Source of the DNA: Pseudomonas yamanorum
GTDB taxonomy: Bacteria; Pseudomonadota; Gammaproteobacteria; Pseudomonadales; Pseudomonadaceae
Reading direction: 5' to 3'
NCBI RefSeq assembly: GCF_900105735.1
Contig: NZ_LT629793.1
Location: 6,944,001 to 7,008,000 of the forward strand
Length of the DNA stretch: 64,000 bases
Below the pieces are notes generated by a model, which was given only the letters and a program-made list of their open reading frames with translations, was not told the origin of the DNA and did no database searches. How positions within the stretch are numbered: position 1 is the first letter of the stretch; each line of letters begins with the position of its first letter. The translations under genes were made by a program, and so were the position numbers. Positions 17,325 through 26,987 of the stretch are shown here, one piece after another.

Positions 17325-18536
17325 ATGACGATGGCCCCACCACGTGTCCTGGTTATGGAAAACCACAGTTCCCAGCGCAGCGCCCTGGTCAATATGTTGC
17401 GACGGCTCGAGGTGCGGGAGGTGTTGCAAGCCAGCAATAGCGAACAGGCAATAATCCAGATGCAGCGCACGGGCGGCGTGGATATCGTGCTTTGCAACCT
17501 GGGGGACAAGGGCTCCGAGCAGGTGGAATTCCTGCGCTATGCCAGCCAGATCGGCCTGGTGCAGGCCGTTGGATTGTCCAATGAGCTGCGCCCGGAGTTG
17601 CGCCGGGCCCTGGGGCATCTGGAGTTTTTATCGGGTGTGCAGCTGTTGGGTATCTTGAGCACGCCGTTGCAACTGCCGGCACTGGATCACTTGCTTAAAC
17701 GCTATCGCGCGGCACCGCCGCCCGTACTCAACCCCGCGAGCCGGGTCCCATTGCCCAGCGAAGAAGAGATCCAACTGGGCCTGGCCCTGGGCGAGTTCCG
17801 CGGCTGGTTCCAGCCCAAGCGGATGATGAACGATGGCAGCCTCGCAGGCGTCGAGGCGCTGGTACGCTGGGAACATCCGGCCCGGGGCTTGCTGCTGCCC
17901 AAGGATTTCCTCGCGGCAGTGCTGGCCTATGACCTGATTGATGAAATGTTCAAGCAACTGCTGGAGCAAGGTCTGAAATTGCTCGCCGTGCTGCATCGCC
18001 AGGGCGCCGTGCTGGAAATGTCGTTCAACCTGCATGCATCCCAACTGGCCCGCCACGGCCTGATCGAGCATATCCAGGGTGCCCTGCAACGCCACGGCCT
18101 GTGCGCTTCGGTGCTGGTGTTCGAGCTGGCCGAAAACGGCTTGCTGGACCTGCAGCCGCCGACGCAGGAAAACCTGCTGCGCCTGCGCTTGATGGGCTGC
18201 GGCTTGTCGATTGATGATTTTGGCGTGGGGTTCTCGTCACTCAAGCTGCTGTGCCAGTTGCCGTTCAACCAGATCAAGCTCGATGGCGACCTTATCCGCA
18301 CCCTCAACGAACCACGCAGTCAGGCCATGGTCGGCAGCACCCTGGCGCTGGCCCGCTCGCTGGACATGAGCCTGGTGATCGAAGGCGTCAGCAACCGGCA
18401 TATTCGCGACGCGCTGATCAGCCTGGGCTGCGAGGTGGGGCAGGGTTTTTTCCTCGCCCGGCCGATGACCGGCCACGACCTGCTGCATTGGCTGGCGCGG
18501 GAAGATGTGCAGCCGTTAAGTTCGCCGGTGGGCTAG
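17325..18536 (+). CDS. RocR-like REC-EAL protein with Asn at the phosphoacceptor site
   Basis: The 403-residue protein has a receiver-like domain (about 1-125) and an EAL domain (about 145-395). In the receiver, the position that is Asp in the two paralogues of this window is Asn (N58 in VLCNLGDKG), so it probably cannot be phosphorylated there. The EAL residues are intact: EALVRWEHP, FNLHASQL, FELAENGLL, SIDDFGVGFSS, IKLDGDLI, VIEGVS, GQGFFLARP. In P. aeruginosa the REC-EAL protein RocR (SadR) antagonises RocA signalling to cup fimbriae. Here the gene sits directly ahead of the RocA- and RocS-like genes. The start is uncertain between ATGs at 17325 and 17331. Confidence 0.85.
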   Translation: MTMAPPRVLVMENHSSQRSALVNMLRRLEVREVLQASNSEQAIIQMQRTGGVDIVLCNLGDKGSEQVEFLRYASQIGLVQAVGLSNELRPELRRALGHLEFLSGVQLLGILSTPLQLPALDHLLKRYRAAPPPVLNPASRVPLPSEEEIQLGLALGEFRGWFQPKRMMNDGSLAGVEALVRWEHPARGLLLPKDFLAAVLAYDLIDEMFKQLLEQGLKLLAVLHRQGAVLEMSFNLHASQLARHGLIEHIQGALQRHGLCASVLVFELAENGLLDLQPPTQENLLRLRLMGCGLSIDDFGVGFSSLKLLCQLPFNQIKLDGDLIRTLNEPRSQAMVGSTLALARSLDMSLVIEGVSNRHIRDALISLGCEVGQGFFLARPMTGHDLLHWLAREDVQPLSSPVG

Positions 18537-18547
18537 GCGGCAAAACT

Positions 18548-18561
18548 TCAGAATTTTCCTA
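18548..18561 (+). promoter_or_regulatory. Weak RocA/BvgA-type operator upstream of rocA-like gene 1
   Basis: TCAGAATTTTCCTA matches the best site TAGGAAATTTCCTA at 11 of 14 positions, with an intact right heptad. It lies 117 bp before the response-regulator start, a position suited to autoregulation. Confidence 0.4.
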
Positions 18562-18677
18562 CACTTCAGTCGTGTTCGTGTAACTTGAGCGAGGCGTCGG
18601 CTGGTCGCTTATCCATCGTTTTGCGTCACAGGTGCTTCTGTCACCGGAGCTTTCCGGCGCGCCCTACAGGAGGTTAC

Positions 18678-19304
18678 ATGTATACCGCTTTGGTTGTGGA
18701 CGACCATCCCTTCATTCGCTCTTCCGTCAAAATGCTGCTCAGCCAGTTTCAGTTCGAAGTAGTCGCCGAGGCCGATAATGGCGCCGATGCGGTGCAACTG
18801 GCCCGGGAGCATGTGCCCGACCTGATCATTCTCGACATCGGCATGCCCAAGCTCGACGGCCTTGAAGTGCTCAACCGCATCGCATCCCTGCGCCTGCCGA
18901 GCAAAATCCTTGTGTTCACCTCTCAGTCGGCACTGTTCTATTCCATGCGCTGCATGAAAGCCGGTGCGGCCGGGTTCATTTCCAAGACGAACGACATGGA
19001 GGAGGTGACCAAGGCGATCAAGGCGGTGATGGACGGCTACACCTTCTTCCCCAACCTGGCCCACAGCTCGGTACGGCGCAGTGATCTGGAAGCCACTGAT
19101 CATGATCTGATCCAGAACCTCTCTGACCGCGAATTGACCATCCTGCAACAACTGTCCCAGGGCTTGACCAACAAGGAAATCGGCGACGCCATGCTGATCA
19201 GCAACAAGACGGTCAGTACCTACAAGACGCGCCTGATCGAAAAACTCAACGTCAAATCGGTGGTGTACCTGGCCGACTTTGCCAAGCGCAACAACCTCAT
19301 CTGA
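18678..19304 (+). CDS. RocA/BvgA-like response regulator (REC-LuxR type)
   Basis: The 208-residue protein has a receiver domain (1-120; phosphoacceptor D53 in ILDIGMPKLDG) and a LuxR-type helix-turn-helix (about 145-205; LTNKEIGDAMLISNKTVSTY). It belongs to the NarL/BvgA group, and its position between a REC-EAL gene and a BvgS-like sensor matches the rocR-rocA-rocS loci of P. aeruginosa, where RocA activates cup fimbrial genes. The ATG at 18678 follows an ideal AGGAGG. Its stop codon abuts the sensor start. The paralogue at 61105-61731 has the same length and a nearly identical recognition helix. Confidence 0.9.
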   Translation: MYTALVVDDHPFIRSSVKMLLSQFQFEVVAEADNGADAVQLAREHVPDLIILDIGMPKLDGLEVLNRIASLRLPSKILVFTSQSALFYSMRCMKAGAAGFISKTNDMEEVTKAIKAVMDGYTFFPNLAHSSVRRSDLEATDHDLIQNLSDRELTILQQLSQGLTNKEIGDAMLISNKTVSTYKTRLIEKLNVKSVVYLADFAKRNNLI

Positions 19305-22300
19305 ATGAACACACTTCTTCGACACGGCCTGCTGGGTTTCCTGTTGCTCTGTGGCCTGGGCAACGCCCTGGCGGCGCCGCAAATGCTCAAGCTGCACGGG
19401 CGTTCCGACGTCAGCGACTACAGTGTGGGCCTCGACGAGGCCGACTGGAGATGGCTGCGCGGCAAAGGCACGCTGGTGCTCGGCTCGTCGGCGCCGGACT
19501 ACTCGCCGTTCAGCATCACCAGCAATCGCCATGACTACGAAGGCATCACGGCCGACTACGCGCAGTTGATGGAGCAGTTGCTGCACGTGAAAGTGCGGGT
19601 GCAACGGTATGCCTCACGCAATGGGGTGTTGGCTGCGCTCAAGGCGGGTGATGTCGATATGCTGGGCAGCTCCAACGGTTTTGAGGCAGCCGACCCGCAG
19701 CTTCAACTTTCCGACGCCTATGCCGAGGATCAGCCGACCCTGGTCAGCCGGGTCGGTGACAGCCAGAACCTCGACCCGGAACTGGCCGGCAAGCGTGTGG
19801 CGATGCTCTATCACTATCTGCCGCCCAAAGCGGTCGAAGACTTCTACCCCAAGGCCAGCTTGCAGCTTTACCCGTCCACCCTCAGCGCCATCGGCGCCGT
19901 GGCATTCGGCCAGGCCGACGTATACCTGGGCGATGCGATCAGCGCCAATTATCTGATCAACCGCAACTACCTGAACAACGTGCAACTGGCCGACTTCTCG
20001 CGCATGGAGGTCAGCAATTTTTCCTTTTCGGTCAAGCGCGACAACACGCGCCTGCTGCGGATTATCAATGCGTCACTGGCGGCGATCCCGGTCACCGAGC
20101 GCCAGACCATCCTGCGCCGCTGGAGCGCCGGGGGGGCAAGCATGCCAGGCCAGCATCCCCTGCATTTCAGTGTCAGTGAACAGCGCTGGCTGGACAAGAA
20201 TCCCCGATTGCGCGTGGCGATTGATGAAGACTTCCTGCCGATGTCGTTCTACAGCGCCGAAGGCGAATTCCGCGGCATCAGTGCCGACGTCCTGGCCAAG
20301 GTGGCCCTGCGCACGGGCTTGAAGTTCGATATCCAGCGGGTGAGTTCGGTGCGCGAGATGATCGACGCCATCACCAGCAACAAGGCCGACCTGCTCATCA
20401 CCATCACCCCCAGCGAGGAGCGCGAAGCGGTCCTGCGCTTTACCCGTCCGTACCTGGCCACGCCCTTTGTCCTGGTCACTCGTACTGCACCGAGCAGCCC
20501 CAATACCTTGGACGATATGCACGGCAAGCGCCTGGCGGTGATCAGCGGTGATTCCAGCCGCGACATGCTGACCGAGCAATACCCGGACATCCGCCTGGTA
20601 GATGCCGACAGCGCCCATGACGCCATGGAGAAAGTCGCCAATGGCGAGGCCGATGCGGCAGTCAATTCGCTGATTACCGCGCGCTATATGATTTCCCGGC
20701 AATACCGTGACCGCTTGCGTATCACCAGCACCGTGGGTGTAACCAACTCGCGCATGGCCTTTGCCACGGCCCGCGGCTCGCTGGAATTGTTCTCGATCCT
20801 GGACAAGGCGCTGCTCAGCATCGCCCCCGAGGAAATGGACGAGTTGACCAATCGCTGGCGCAGCGAAGTGGTGGTAGGCGACAGCTACTGGCTGCGCAAC
20901 CGCAGCGCAATTATCCAGGGCTTTGGGATTGCCGCCGTGTTGCTGGTGACTGCCCTGGGCTGGATCGCCTACCTGCGGATGTTGATGCGCAAGCGCAAGC
21001 AGGCCGAGCAGGCGTTGAGCGATCAGGTTGAGTTCATGCGAGTCTTGATCAACGGCACGCCGCACCCGATCTATGTGCGTGATCGCCAGGGCAAGTTGCT
21101 GATCTGCAACAGTGGTTACCTGGAAGTGTTCCAGGTGGAACGCGAGCAGGTGATCGGCAAGACCGTACTGGACGGTGTGCTGGGCGACCCGGATGAGGCC
21201 GCCGCATATCACCGGGATTACCTGCAAGTGATGGAAAGCGGTGAGGCGCAGTTGCAGGATCGCAGCCTGATCATGCCCGATGGCCGCGTACTGACCATTT
21301 ACCACTGGATGCTGCCGTACCGCAGCAGTACCGGCGAAGTCAGCGGCATGATTGCCGGCTGGATTGATATCAGCGAGCGCCAGCGCCTGCTGGAGGACGT
21401 TCACGCCGCCAATCGCGCCAAGACCACCTTCCTGGCGACCATGAGCCATGAGATCCGCACACCGATGAACGCGGTGATCGGCATGCTCGAGCTGGCGACG
21501 AAAAAGGCTGACCAGGGCGTGATGGATCGCTTCGCGATTGATGTCGCATCCGGCGCAGCACGCGGCTTGCTGGACCTGATCGGCGACATCCTTGACATTG
21601 CCCGCATCGAGTCCGGGCGTCTGTCCCTGAACCCCGAGCGCGCCAACCTGCGGGAGTTGTTGGAGTCGGTGGTGCGCATTTTCGAAGGCCTGGCACGGCA
21701 GAAACAGCTGCAACTGCAACTGGACCTGGATGCCGGCGTCAACCGTGATGTGTTGATCGACCCGCTGCGCTTCAAGCAGATCGTGTCCAACCTGTTGAGC
21801 AACGCCATCAAGTTCACCGCCCAGGGCCACGTGCGCTTGAGTGTGCGAACGGAGGCGGGCAAGGAACAGCTGGGCGTAAGGCTGCAGGTGGAAGACTCGG
21901 GCATGGGCATTGGCGAAGAGGACCAGAAACGCCTGTTCAGCCCCTTTACCCAGGCCAGCAACAATGACCAGTCCGCACGTAGCGGCTCCGGCCTGGGTTT
22001 GGTCATCAGCCGCACACTCTGCGAAATGATGGGCGGGCGACTGACCCTCGACAGCACCTTGGGCCAGGGCACGCGCATCGACGTGAGGCTGGACCTGACC
22101 ATCCTTGAGCCGTTGGCAGACATTGCTCCCGTCGAGGACGAGCCGACAGTAATGAGCCACGCGTTGAACATTTTGGTGATTGATGATTACCCGGCCAACC
22201 GTCAGTTACTGACCCAGCAACTCAACTATCTGGGCCACCGGGTCGAGGATGCCGAGGACGGTGCCCATGGCTTGCGGGCCTGGCGCAACGGGCAATTCGA

Positions 22301-22898
22301 CGTGGTGATCACTGACTGCAATATGCCCCTGATGAACGGCTACGAACTGGCCCGGGCCATTCGTGCCGACGAGGCGGCCCGTGGATTGCCACCGAGCCTG
22401 ATCCTTGGTTTTACCGCCAATGCACAGCCGGAAGAGAAGGGCCGGTGCCTGGCCGCCGGCATGGATGACTGCCTGTTCAAGCCCATCAGCCTCAAGGATT
22501 TGAGCGCGCGCCTGGCAGGCCTGGCAACGGAGCCGGGGAGTGGACACCCAGGATTTGCCGCAGATGACGATATTGACCTGACCAGCGTCGAGCACCTGGC
22601 CGGCGGCAACATTGCTTCGATCAAAAGCTTGTTGGGTGACCTCGCCGCCAGCAATGAGCAGGACATGGCGCGCCTGATGCAACTGTTCACCCGCCACGAC
22701 CTGCAAGGCCTGGCGGACATCGCGCATCGGGTCAAAGGGGGCGCGCGGATCATCAAGGCCCGAGTACTGATCCGCTGCTGCGAAGACCTGGAAGCCGCCA
22801 CCCGACAAGCAGACCCCATGCGACTGACCGAGACAGTGGATGCATTGCATCAACAGATGGAGCAGCTCGGCGAACGGCTGGAGCGCTATCTGGCTTGA
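19305..22898 (+). CDS. RocS/BvgS-like unorthodox hybrid sensor kinase with two periplasmic binding domains
   Basis: The 1197-residue protein has a signal peptide (1-23), two periplasmic SBP_bac_3 (Venus-flytrap) domains (about 50-270 and 295-525), a transmembrane helix (about 536-560), PAS (about 570-700), HisKA with H715 in SHEIRTPMNAVIG, HATPase_c (about 820-935), receiver with D1004 in VITDCNMPLMNG, and Hpt with H1141 in AHRVKGGARI. This is the complete BvgS/RocS layout: a four-step His-Asp-His-Asp relay ending on the RocA-like regulator. The start codon directly abuts the regulator stop. A perfect RocA-type operator begins eight bases after its stop. Ligand unknown. Confidence 0.92.
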   Translation: MNTLLRHGLLGFLLLCGLGNALAAPQMLKLHGRSDVSDYSVGLDEADWRWLRGKGTLVLGSSAPDYSPFSITSNRHDYEGITADYAQLMEQLLHVKVRVQRYASRNGVLAALKAGDVDMLGSSNGFEAADPQLQLSDAYAEDQPTLVSRVGDSQNLDPELAGKRVAMLYHYLPPKAVEDFYPKASLQLYPSTLSAIGAVAFGQADVYLGDAISANYLINRNYLNNVQLADFSRMEVSNFSFSVKRDNTRLLRIINASLAAIPVTERQTILRRWSAGGASMPGQHPLHFSVSEQRWLDKNPRLRVAIDEDFLPMSFYSAEGEFRGISADVLAKVALRTGLKFDIQRVSSVREMIDAITSNKADLLITITPSEEREAVLRFTRPYLATPFVLVTRTAPSSPNTLDDMHGKRLAVISGDSSRDMLTEQYPDIRLVDADSAHDAMEKVANGEADAAVNSLITARYMISRQYRDRLRITSTVGVTNSRMAFATARGSLELFSILDKALLSIAPEEMDELTNRWRSEVVVGDSYWLRNRSAIIQGFGIAAVLLVTALGWIAYLRMLMRKRKQAEQALSDQVEFMRVLINGTPHPIYVRDRQGKLLICNSGYLEVFQVEREQVIGKTVLDGVLGDPDEAAAYHRDYLQVMESGEAQLQDRSLIMPDGRVLTIYHWMLPYRSSTGEVSGMIAGWIDISERQRLLEDVHAANRAKTTFLATMSHEIRTPMNAVIGMLELATKKADQGVMDRFAIDVASGAARGLLDLIGDILDIARIESGRLSLNPERANLRELLESVVRIFEGLARQKQLQLQLDLDAGVNRDVLIDPLRFKQIVSNLLSNAIKFTAQGHVRLSVRTEAGKEQLGVRLQVEDSGMGIGEEDQKRLFSPFTQASNNDQSARSGSGLGLVISRTLCEMMGGRLTLDSTLGQGTRIDVRLDLTILEPLADIAPVEDEPTVMSHALNILVIDDYPANRQLLTQQLNYLGHRVEDAEDGAHGLRAWRNGQFDVVITDCNMPLMNGYELARAIRADEAARGLPPSLILGFTANAQPEEKGRCLAAGMDDCLFKPISLKDLSARLAGLATEPGSGHPGFAADDDIDLTSVEHLAGGNIASIKSLLGDLAASNEQDMARLMQLFTRHDLQGLADIAHRVKGGARIIKARVLIRCCEDLEAATRQADPMRLTETVDALHQQMEQLGERLERYLA

Positions 22899-22906
22899 AT
22901 TACCGG

Positions 22907-22942
22907 TAGGAAATTTCCTACAAGAACGCGGCACCATTCATA
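22907..22942 (+). promoter_or_regulatory. Perfect RocA/BvgA-type operator upstream of major pilin 1
   Basis: TAGGAAATTTCCTA (22907-22920) is a perfect 14-bp palindrome made of two inverted TTTCCTA heptads. A further half-site ATTCATA (22936-22942) is exactly 22 bp downstream. The centre is 159.5 bp before the pilin ATG at 23073. Confidence 0.75.
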
Positions 22943-23072
22943 CGTAGTCAACCCACCCCACACCCGATACTGAGCCTCGTTGAACGGCCCCACCGACCAA
23001 GCGGACCGGGCCTTGCAACCTGATTGAAGCCCTCATCGGGCTTCAGACTTTCCTCACTATCTGGATTACGTT

Positions 23073-23621
23073 ATGAACAAGTTTGCGCTTAAAGGTCTGT
23101 TTGCCGCTGTCATCCTCGCCGCTGGTTCCCAGGCTGCCATGGCTGCTGACGGTGAAATCAACTTCGTCGGTTCCGTAACCGACAACACCTGCCCGGTGGT
23201 CGTGACTGACCTGAACGGTTCGGTCGGTGCTGGCGATGTGGGCCTGGGCGACGTGCCCGCCACTTCCCTGGCTACCGTTGGTGCTGTTGCCGGTGGCGGC
23301 GCGTTCTCCCTGACTATTGACACTAACGCCCCAGGTTGCAGCGTCACCGGCAAGAGCGCCGTGGTCAAGTTCCTGTCCCTGAGCGGCACTGCCGGCGCCA
23401 GCGGCCAGTGGATCGGCATCACCCCAGACGCCGGTCACGCCACCAACGTTGCGGTACAGATCAAGGACGCCACGGACAGGGACGTGCAACTGGGCCTGGA
23501 ATCGGCTCCGTACCTGGACCTGACCCAACCGCTGCGCTTCACCGCCAACTACATCGCTACCGGCATTGCGACCTCCGGCCCGGCCAACGCCAAGGCTGCG
23601 TTCACCGTCGAGTACCAGTAA
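23073..23621 (+). CDS. Fimbrial major subunit, locus 1 (chaperone-usher pilin)
   Basis: The 182-residue protein has a signal peptide (1-25, ending AAMAA), a cysteine pair (C40 and C89) as in type 1 pilins, an alternating hydrophobic N-terminal strand (EINFVGSVTDNT) for donor-strand exchange, and the C-terminal beta-zipper ending FTVEYQ. It is the first gene of the fimbrial operon, as expected for the main shaft subunit. It is followed by a hairpin and then the chaperone gene. It resembles Cup-type pilins of Pseudomonas. I cannot assign it to CupB, CupC or another named type by eye. Confidence 0.9.
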   Translation: MNKFALKGLFAAVILAAGSQAAMAADGEINFVGSVTDNTCPVVVTDLNGSVGAGDVGLGDVPATSLATVGAVAGGGAFSLTIDTNAPGCSVTGKSAVVKFLSLSGTAGASGQWIGITPDAGHATNVAVQIKDATDRDVQLGLESAPYLDLTQPLRFTANYIATGIATSGPANAKAAFTVEYQ

Positions 23622-23634
23622 GCCCTGTTGATGC

Positions 23635-23663
23635 GCCGCTGCAGCGCTGAAGCGCGCAGCGGC
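23635..23663 (+). other. Hairpin between pilin and chaperone genes, locus 1
   Basis: GCCGCTGC (23635-23642) and GCAGCGGC (23656-23663) form a perfect 8-bp GC stem. There is no U tract after it, so it is more likely an mRNA-stability or partial-attenuation element than a full terminator. Locus 2 has a hairpin in the same place. Confidence 0.5.
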
Positions 23664-23696
23664 CATCCCCTCGCTCACGGCAAGAGGATGATCGAA

Positions 23697-24425
23697 ATGA
23701 ACGTTTCCCCCTTCAAGAAGGCATCGGCCCTGGCGCTGTTGCTCAGTACTGCGCTGCTCAGCACGGCCAGCCAGGCCGGTGTGATGCTCGGCGGCACGCG
23801 GATCGTGTTCGACGGCAACAAACGCGACGCGTCGATCACCGTCAGCAACACCACGGCGCAGCCGTACATGGTGCAGACCTGGGTCAACACCGAAGCCGAT
23901 GACATGACCACCGCCACGCCCTTTGTGTCGACGCCGCCGCTGTTCCGCCTGGACCCGCGCAAAGAGCAAATGGTGCGAATCCAGAAAGTCGCCGGCAACC
24001 TGCCGAGCGACCGTGAATCGGTGTTCTATTTCAACGCCCAGGAAATCCCGGTGGCCAGCGAAGGCAACGCCAATACGCTGAAGATTGCCATGCGCACCCG
24101 CGTCAAATTGTTCTATCGCCCGGCCGGTCTCAAGGGCAATGCGATGGAAGCACCGTCGCAGCTGACCTGGAGCCTCGCGCAGGAACAGGGCAGGGCCGTG
24201 CTAGTGGTCAATAACCCGTCGCCGTTCCATATCTCGTTCATTGGCGTGACTGCCAAGTCTGCCGGCCAGAGCGTCGAGGTCAACGAGCCGACGATGGTCG
24301 CGCCGATGAGCAGCCAGCGTTATCCGCTGCCGGGCTTCAAAGGCACAACCGGCGAAGTGGTGTTCTCGGCCATCAATGATTACGGCGGCTACAGCGAGCC
24401 GCAGACCGTGCCACTGAACCGCTGA
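23697..24425 (+). CDS. Periplasmic fimbrial chaperone, locus 1
   Basis: The 242-residue PapD-like protein has a signal peptide (to about residue 25), the N-terminal GVMLGGTRIVFDG with the family arginine, the chaperone signature ESVFYFNAQEIP, and KLFYRP with the conserved lysine that caps pilin C-termini. It would fold and escort pilins to the usher. I chose the ATG at 23697, which has AAGAGG nine bases upstream, over longer in-frame starts whose extra residues do not look like a signal peptide. Confidence 0.9.
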   Translation: MNVSPFKKASALALLLSTALLSTASQAGVMLGGTRIVFDGNKRDASITVSNTTAQPYMVQTWVNTEADDMTTATPFVSTPPLFRLDPRKEQMVRIQKVAGNLPSDRESVFYFNAQEIPVASEGNANTLKIAMRTRVKLFYRPAGLKGNAMEAPSQLTWSLAQEQGRAVLVVNNPSPFHISFIGVTAKSAGQSVEVNEPTMVAPMSSQRYPLPGFKGTTGEVVFSAINDYGGYSEPQTVPLNR

Positions 24426-24488
24426 TTCCTTTTCTTCCTGTAGACGTTTGCGCGTGCCACGACTGTGGCGCGGCGGCCGGGTATTGCC

Positions 24489-26987
24489 ATGCGAATCGAT
24501 AACTCCTTCAGCTTTAGTCGTTTGCCTTTGTGGGTCGCCGTGGCCGCCGCCTGTGCCGGTGAGTTGGCCGTGGCCGGTGAGCCTGCCAAGTTCGACGCCG
24601 GCTTCATGCAGTCGTTTGGCGGCGCCGGGGCCGGGCCCAACCTTGACCTGGATGCGGTGGCCAACAGCGGCAGCATCGGTCCTGGTACCTACCCGGTGCT
24701 GATTCGCCTGAACCAGAGCTTTTTCGACCGGCGTGACATGACCTTCATCAAGGATGAGCAGGGCAGTGACGTACGTGTATGCCTGTCCGAGGCTTTTCTC
24801 AAGGAACTCGGGGTGAAGCTGGAGGCGTTCAAGGTGCCCGGCGAAACACTGCCCGCGTGCATCGACCTGGCAGCTCTGATCGAAGGCGCCTCGGTGACCT
24901 TCAACGCCAACTACCTGGCCCTGGATATCAGCGTGCCGCAGATCGCCCTGAGCCGGGATGCGGCCGGCTACGTGGCACCGTCGGAATGGGACCGCGGCAT
25001 CAACGCCGCGATGCTCAACTACCAGTTTTCCGCTGCGCAAACCAACAGCGACGCCCGAGGCACCGGCAACCAGTACAACCTGTATGCCACCGGTGGTTTC
25101 AACCTCGGCGACTGGCGTTTTCGCTCCAGCTCCTCGTTCCGCCAGGGCGATGAAGGTGGCCGCCAGTGGCAGCGCAGCAATACCTACGCGCAACGGGACA
25201 TCACGCCGCTGAAGGCCACGCTGACGATGGGCGAGAGCTTCACACCTGGCGATGTGTTCGACAGCGTGCCGTTTCGCGGTGTGCAACTGGCCTCGGACAT
25301 GGGCATGTTGCCGGACTCGATGCAGGGCTACGCCCCGGTGATCCGTGGCATTGCCGAAACCCAGGCCAAGGTCGAAGTGCGCCAGAACGGCTACTCGCTG
25401 TACACCACTTACGTGGCGCCGGGTGCGTTTGAAATCAACGACCTCAACGCCGCCTCGGGCAGCGGCGACCTGGAAGTGATCATCACCGAAGCCGACGGCC
25501 GTGAACGACGTTTCACCCAGCCGTACGCAACCCTGGCCAACATGCTGCGGGAAAACACCTGGCGCTATAGCGCGACTGTGGGCGAATACAACTCGGCCAA
25601 CGGCGGCGAGCGGCCGATGTTTACCCAGGCGTCCCTGGCCTATGGCTTGCCGTTCGACCTGACCCTGTACGGCGGCTTTCTGGGGGCTGATTTTTACCGT
25701 GCCGGTGTGGTTGGCGTGGGCAAGAGCCTGGGCAGCATCGGCGCCGTCTCGGTCGACGTCACCCAGGCGCAGACCGACGTGCCCAAGGCCGTCACCACCC
25801 AAGGCGACAGCAAAAAAGGCCAGAGCATCGGCCTGCGCTACGGGAAGGCATTTGAAAGCGGCACCTCGGTGCGCTTCGCCGGTTACCGCTATTCCACCGA
25901 AGGCTATCGCGACTTCAGCGAAGCCGTGGATTTGCAGCAACCCAACGACTACAGCCAGTTCTCCAAGCGCAGCAAGGTCGAGGCCAGCGTCAACCAGGCC
26001 CTGGACAACTACGGCTCGCTGTACTTGAACCTGAGCAAGCAGAACTACTGGGGCACGTCCCGTGAAGACAAGCAGATGCAGCTGGGTTTCAACACCCAGT
26101 ACAAGGGCGTGACCTATGGCGTGTACGCCAGCAAGACCCTGACAGACGACTTCGGCTCCAACAACCAGGTGGTCTTCACTGTGTCCATGCCCCTGGGACA
26201 AACCCGCAGCACCGGTACGTTCAGCGTCACCCGCAACAATGACGGCAGCCTGGATCAACGGGCCGGCCTCAGTGGTCGCGATGGCAACCTGAACTACAAC
26301 GTCAACGCCAACCGCGTGGAAAACACCGGTAACAACGGTTCGGCACTGCTGGGCTACCGTGCACCGTTTGCCCAGTTGGGCGCCGGTGTGAGCGTCGGCT
26401 CGGGCTACCGGCAGACCTCGGTCAGCGCGGCGGGCTCGGTGCTGGCCCATGCCGATGGCGTGGAATTCGGCCAAACCCTGGGTGAAACCGTGGCGCTGGT
26501 GGAGGTCAAGGACACGCCGAAGGTCGGCCTGCTGAATGCCCCGGGCACCCTGACCAATGACCGCGGATACGCCCTGGTGCCGTACGTCACGCCGTATCGC
26601 AAGAACCGCGTGGCCGTGGACACCAGCGAACTGGACACCAGCGTCGACATCGCCGAAGGCGTGACCAACGTGGTGCCGCGTCGCGGTGCGGTGGTCAAGG
26701 CGGTATTCGCCGCCGGCCGATCGGAAAAAATACTGCTCAACGTCCGCCTGCAGAACGGCTCGCTCTTGCCTTTCGGCACCACCGTGCAGGACGACCAGGG
26801 CGCCAGTGTCGGCGTGGTCGGCCAGGCCGGACAAGTGCTGCTGTCGGCGGGCAAAGGTGTCACCTACACCATGAAATGGGGTGGCAAAGCCGCGCAGCAG
26901 TGTGAAATCAATTTGGATATCAGCAGCACGCCAGCCACCGACGGTTATCGGGTGATGGACGCTGTGTGCGTAGGAGTTCGTCCATGA
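24489..26987 (+). CDS. Outer-membrane fimbrial usher, locus 1
   Basis: The protein of about 832 residues has a signal peptide (ending near AVAGE), the usher N-terminal domain (AKFDAGFMQSFGGAG), a 24-strand pore with plug domain (RQNGYSLYTTYVAPGAFEI is the typical usher motif), and C-terminal domains (FGTTVQDDQGASVGVVGQAG). It is PapC/FimD-like and exports the folded pilins. A GTG at 24465 gives eight more residues; neither start has a strong ribosome site. The stop overlaps the adhesin start in an ATGA. Confidence 0.92.
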   Translation: MRIDNSFSFSRLPLWVAVAAACAGELAVAGEPAKFDAGFMQSFGGAGAGPNLDLDAVANSGSIGPGTYPVLIRLNQSFFDRRDMTFIKDEQGSDVRVCLSEAFLKELGVKLEAFKVPGETLPACIDLAALIEGASVTFNANYLALDISVPQIALSRDAAGYVAPSEWDRGINAAMLNYQFSAAQTNSDARGTGNQYNLYATGGFNLGDWRFRSSSSFRQGDEGGRQWQRSNTYAQRDITPLKATLTMGESFTPGDVFDSVPFRGVQLASDMGMLPDSMQGYAPVIRGIAETQAKVEVRQNGYSLYTTYVAPGAFEINDLNAASGSGDLEVIITEADGRERRFTQPYATLANMLRENTWRYSATVGEYNSANGGERPMFTQASLAYGLPFDLTLYGGFLGADFYRAGVVGVGKSLGSIGAVSVDVTQAQTDVPKAVTTQGDSKKGQSIGLRYGKAFESGTSVRFAGYRYSTEGYRDFSEAVDLQQPNDYSQFSKRSKVEASVNQALDNYGSLYLNLSKQNYWGTSREDKQMQLGFNTQYKGVTYGVYASKTLTDDFGSNNQVVFTVSMPLGQTRSTGTFSVTRNNDGSLDQRAGLSGRDGNLNYNVNANRVENTGNNGSALLGYRAPFAQLGAGVSVGSGYRQTSVSAAGSVLAHADGVEFGQTLGETVALVEVKDTPKVGLLNAPGTLTNDRGYALVPYVTPYRKNRVAVDTSELDTSVDIAEGVTNVVPRRGAVVKAVFAAGRSEKILLNVRLQNGSLLPFGTTVQDDQGASVGVVGQAGQVLLSAGKGVTYTMKWGGKAAQQCEINLDISSTPATDGYRVMDAVCVGVRP

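Noticed and set aside
20073-22160. Long antisense open frame (695 codons) opposite the RocS-like sensor
   Set aside because: Composition-driven shadow of the sensor gene, with no ribosome site or recognisable domain.
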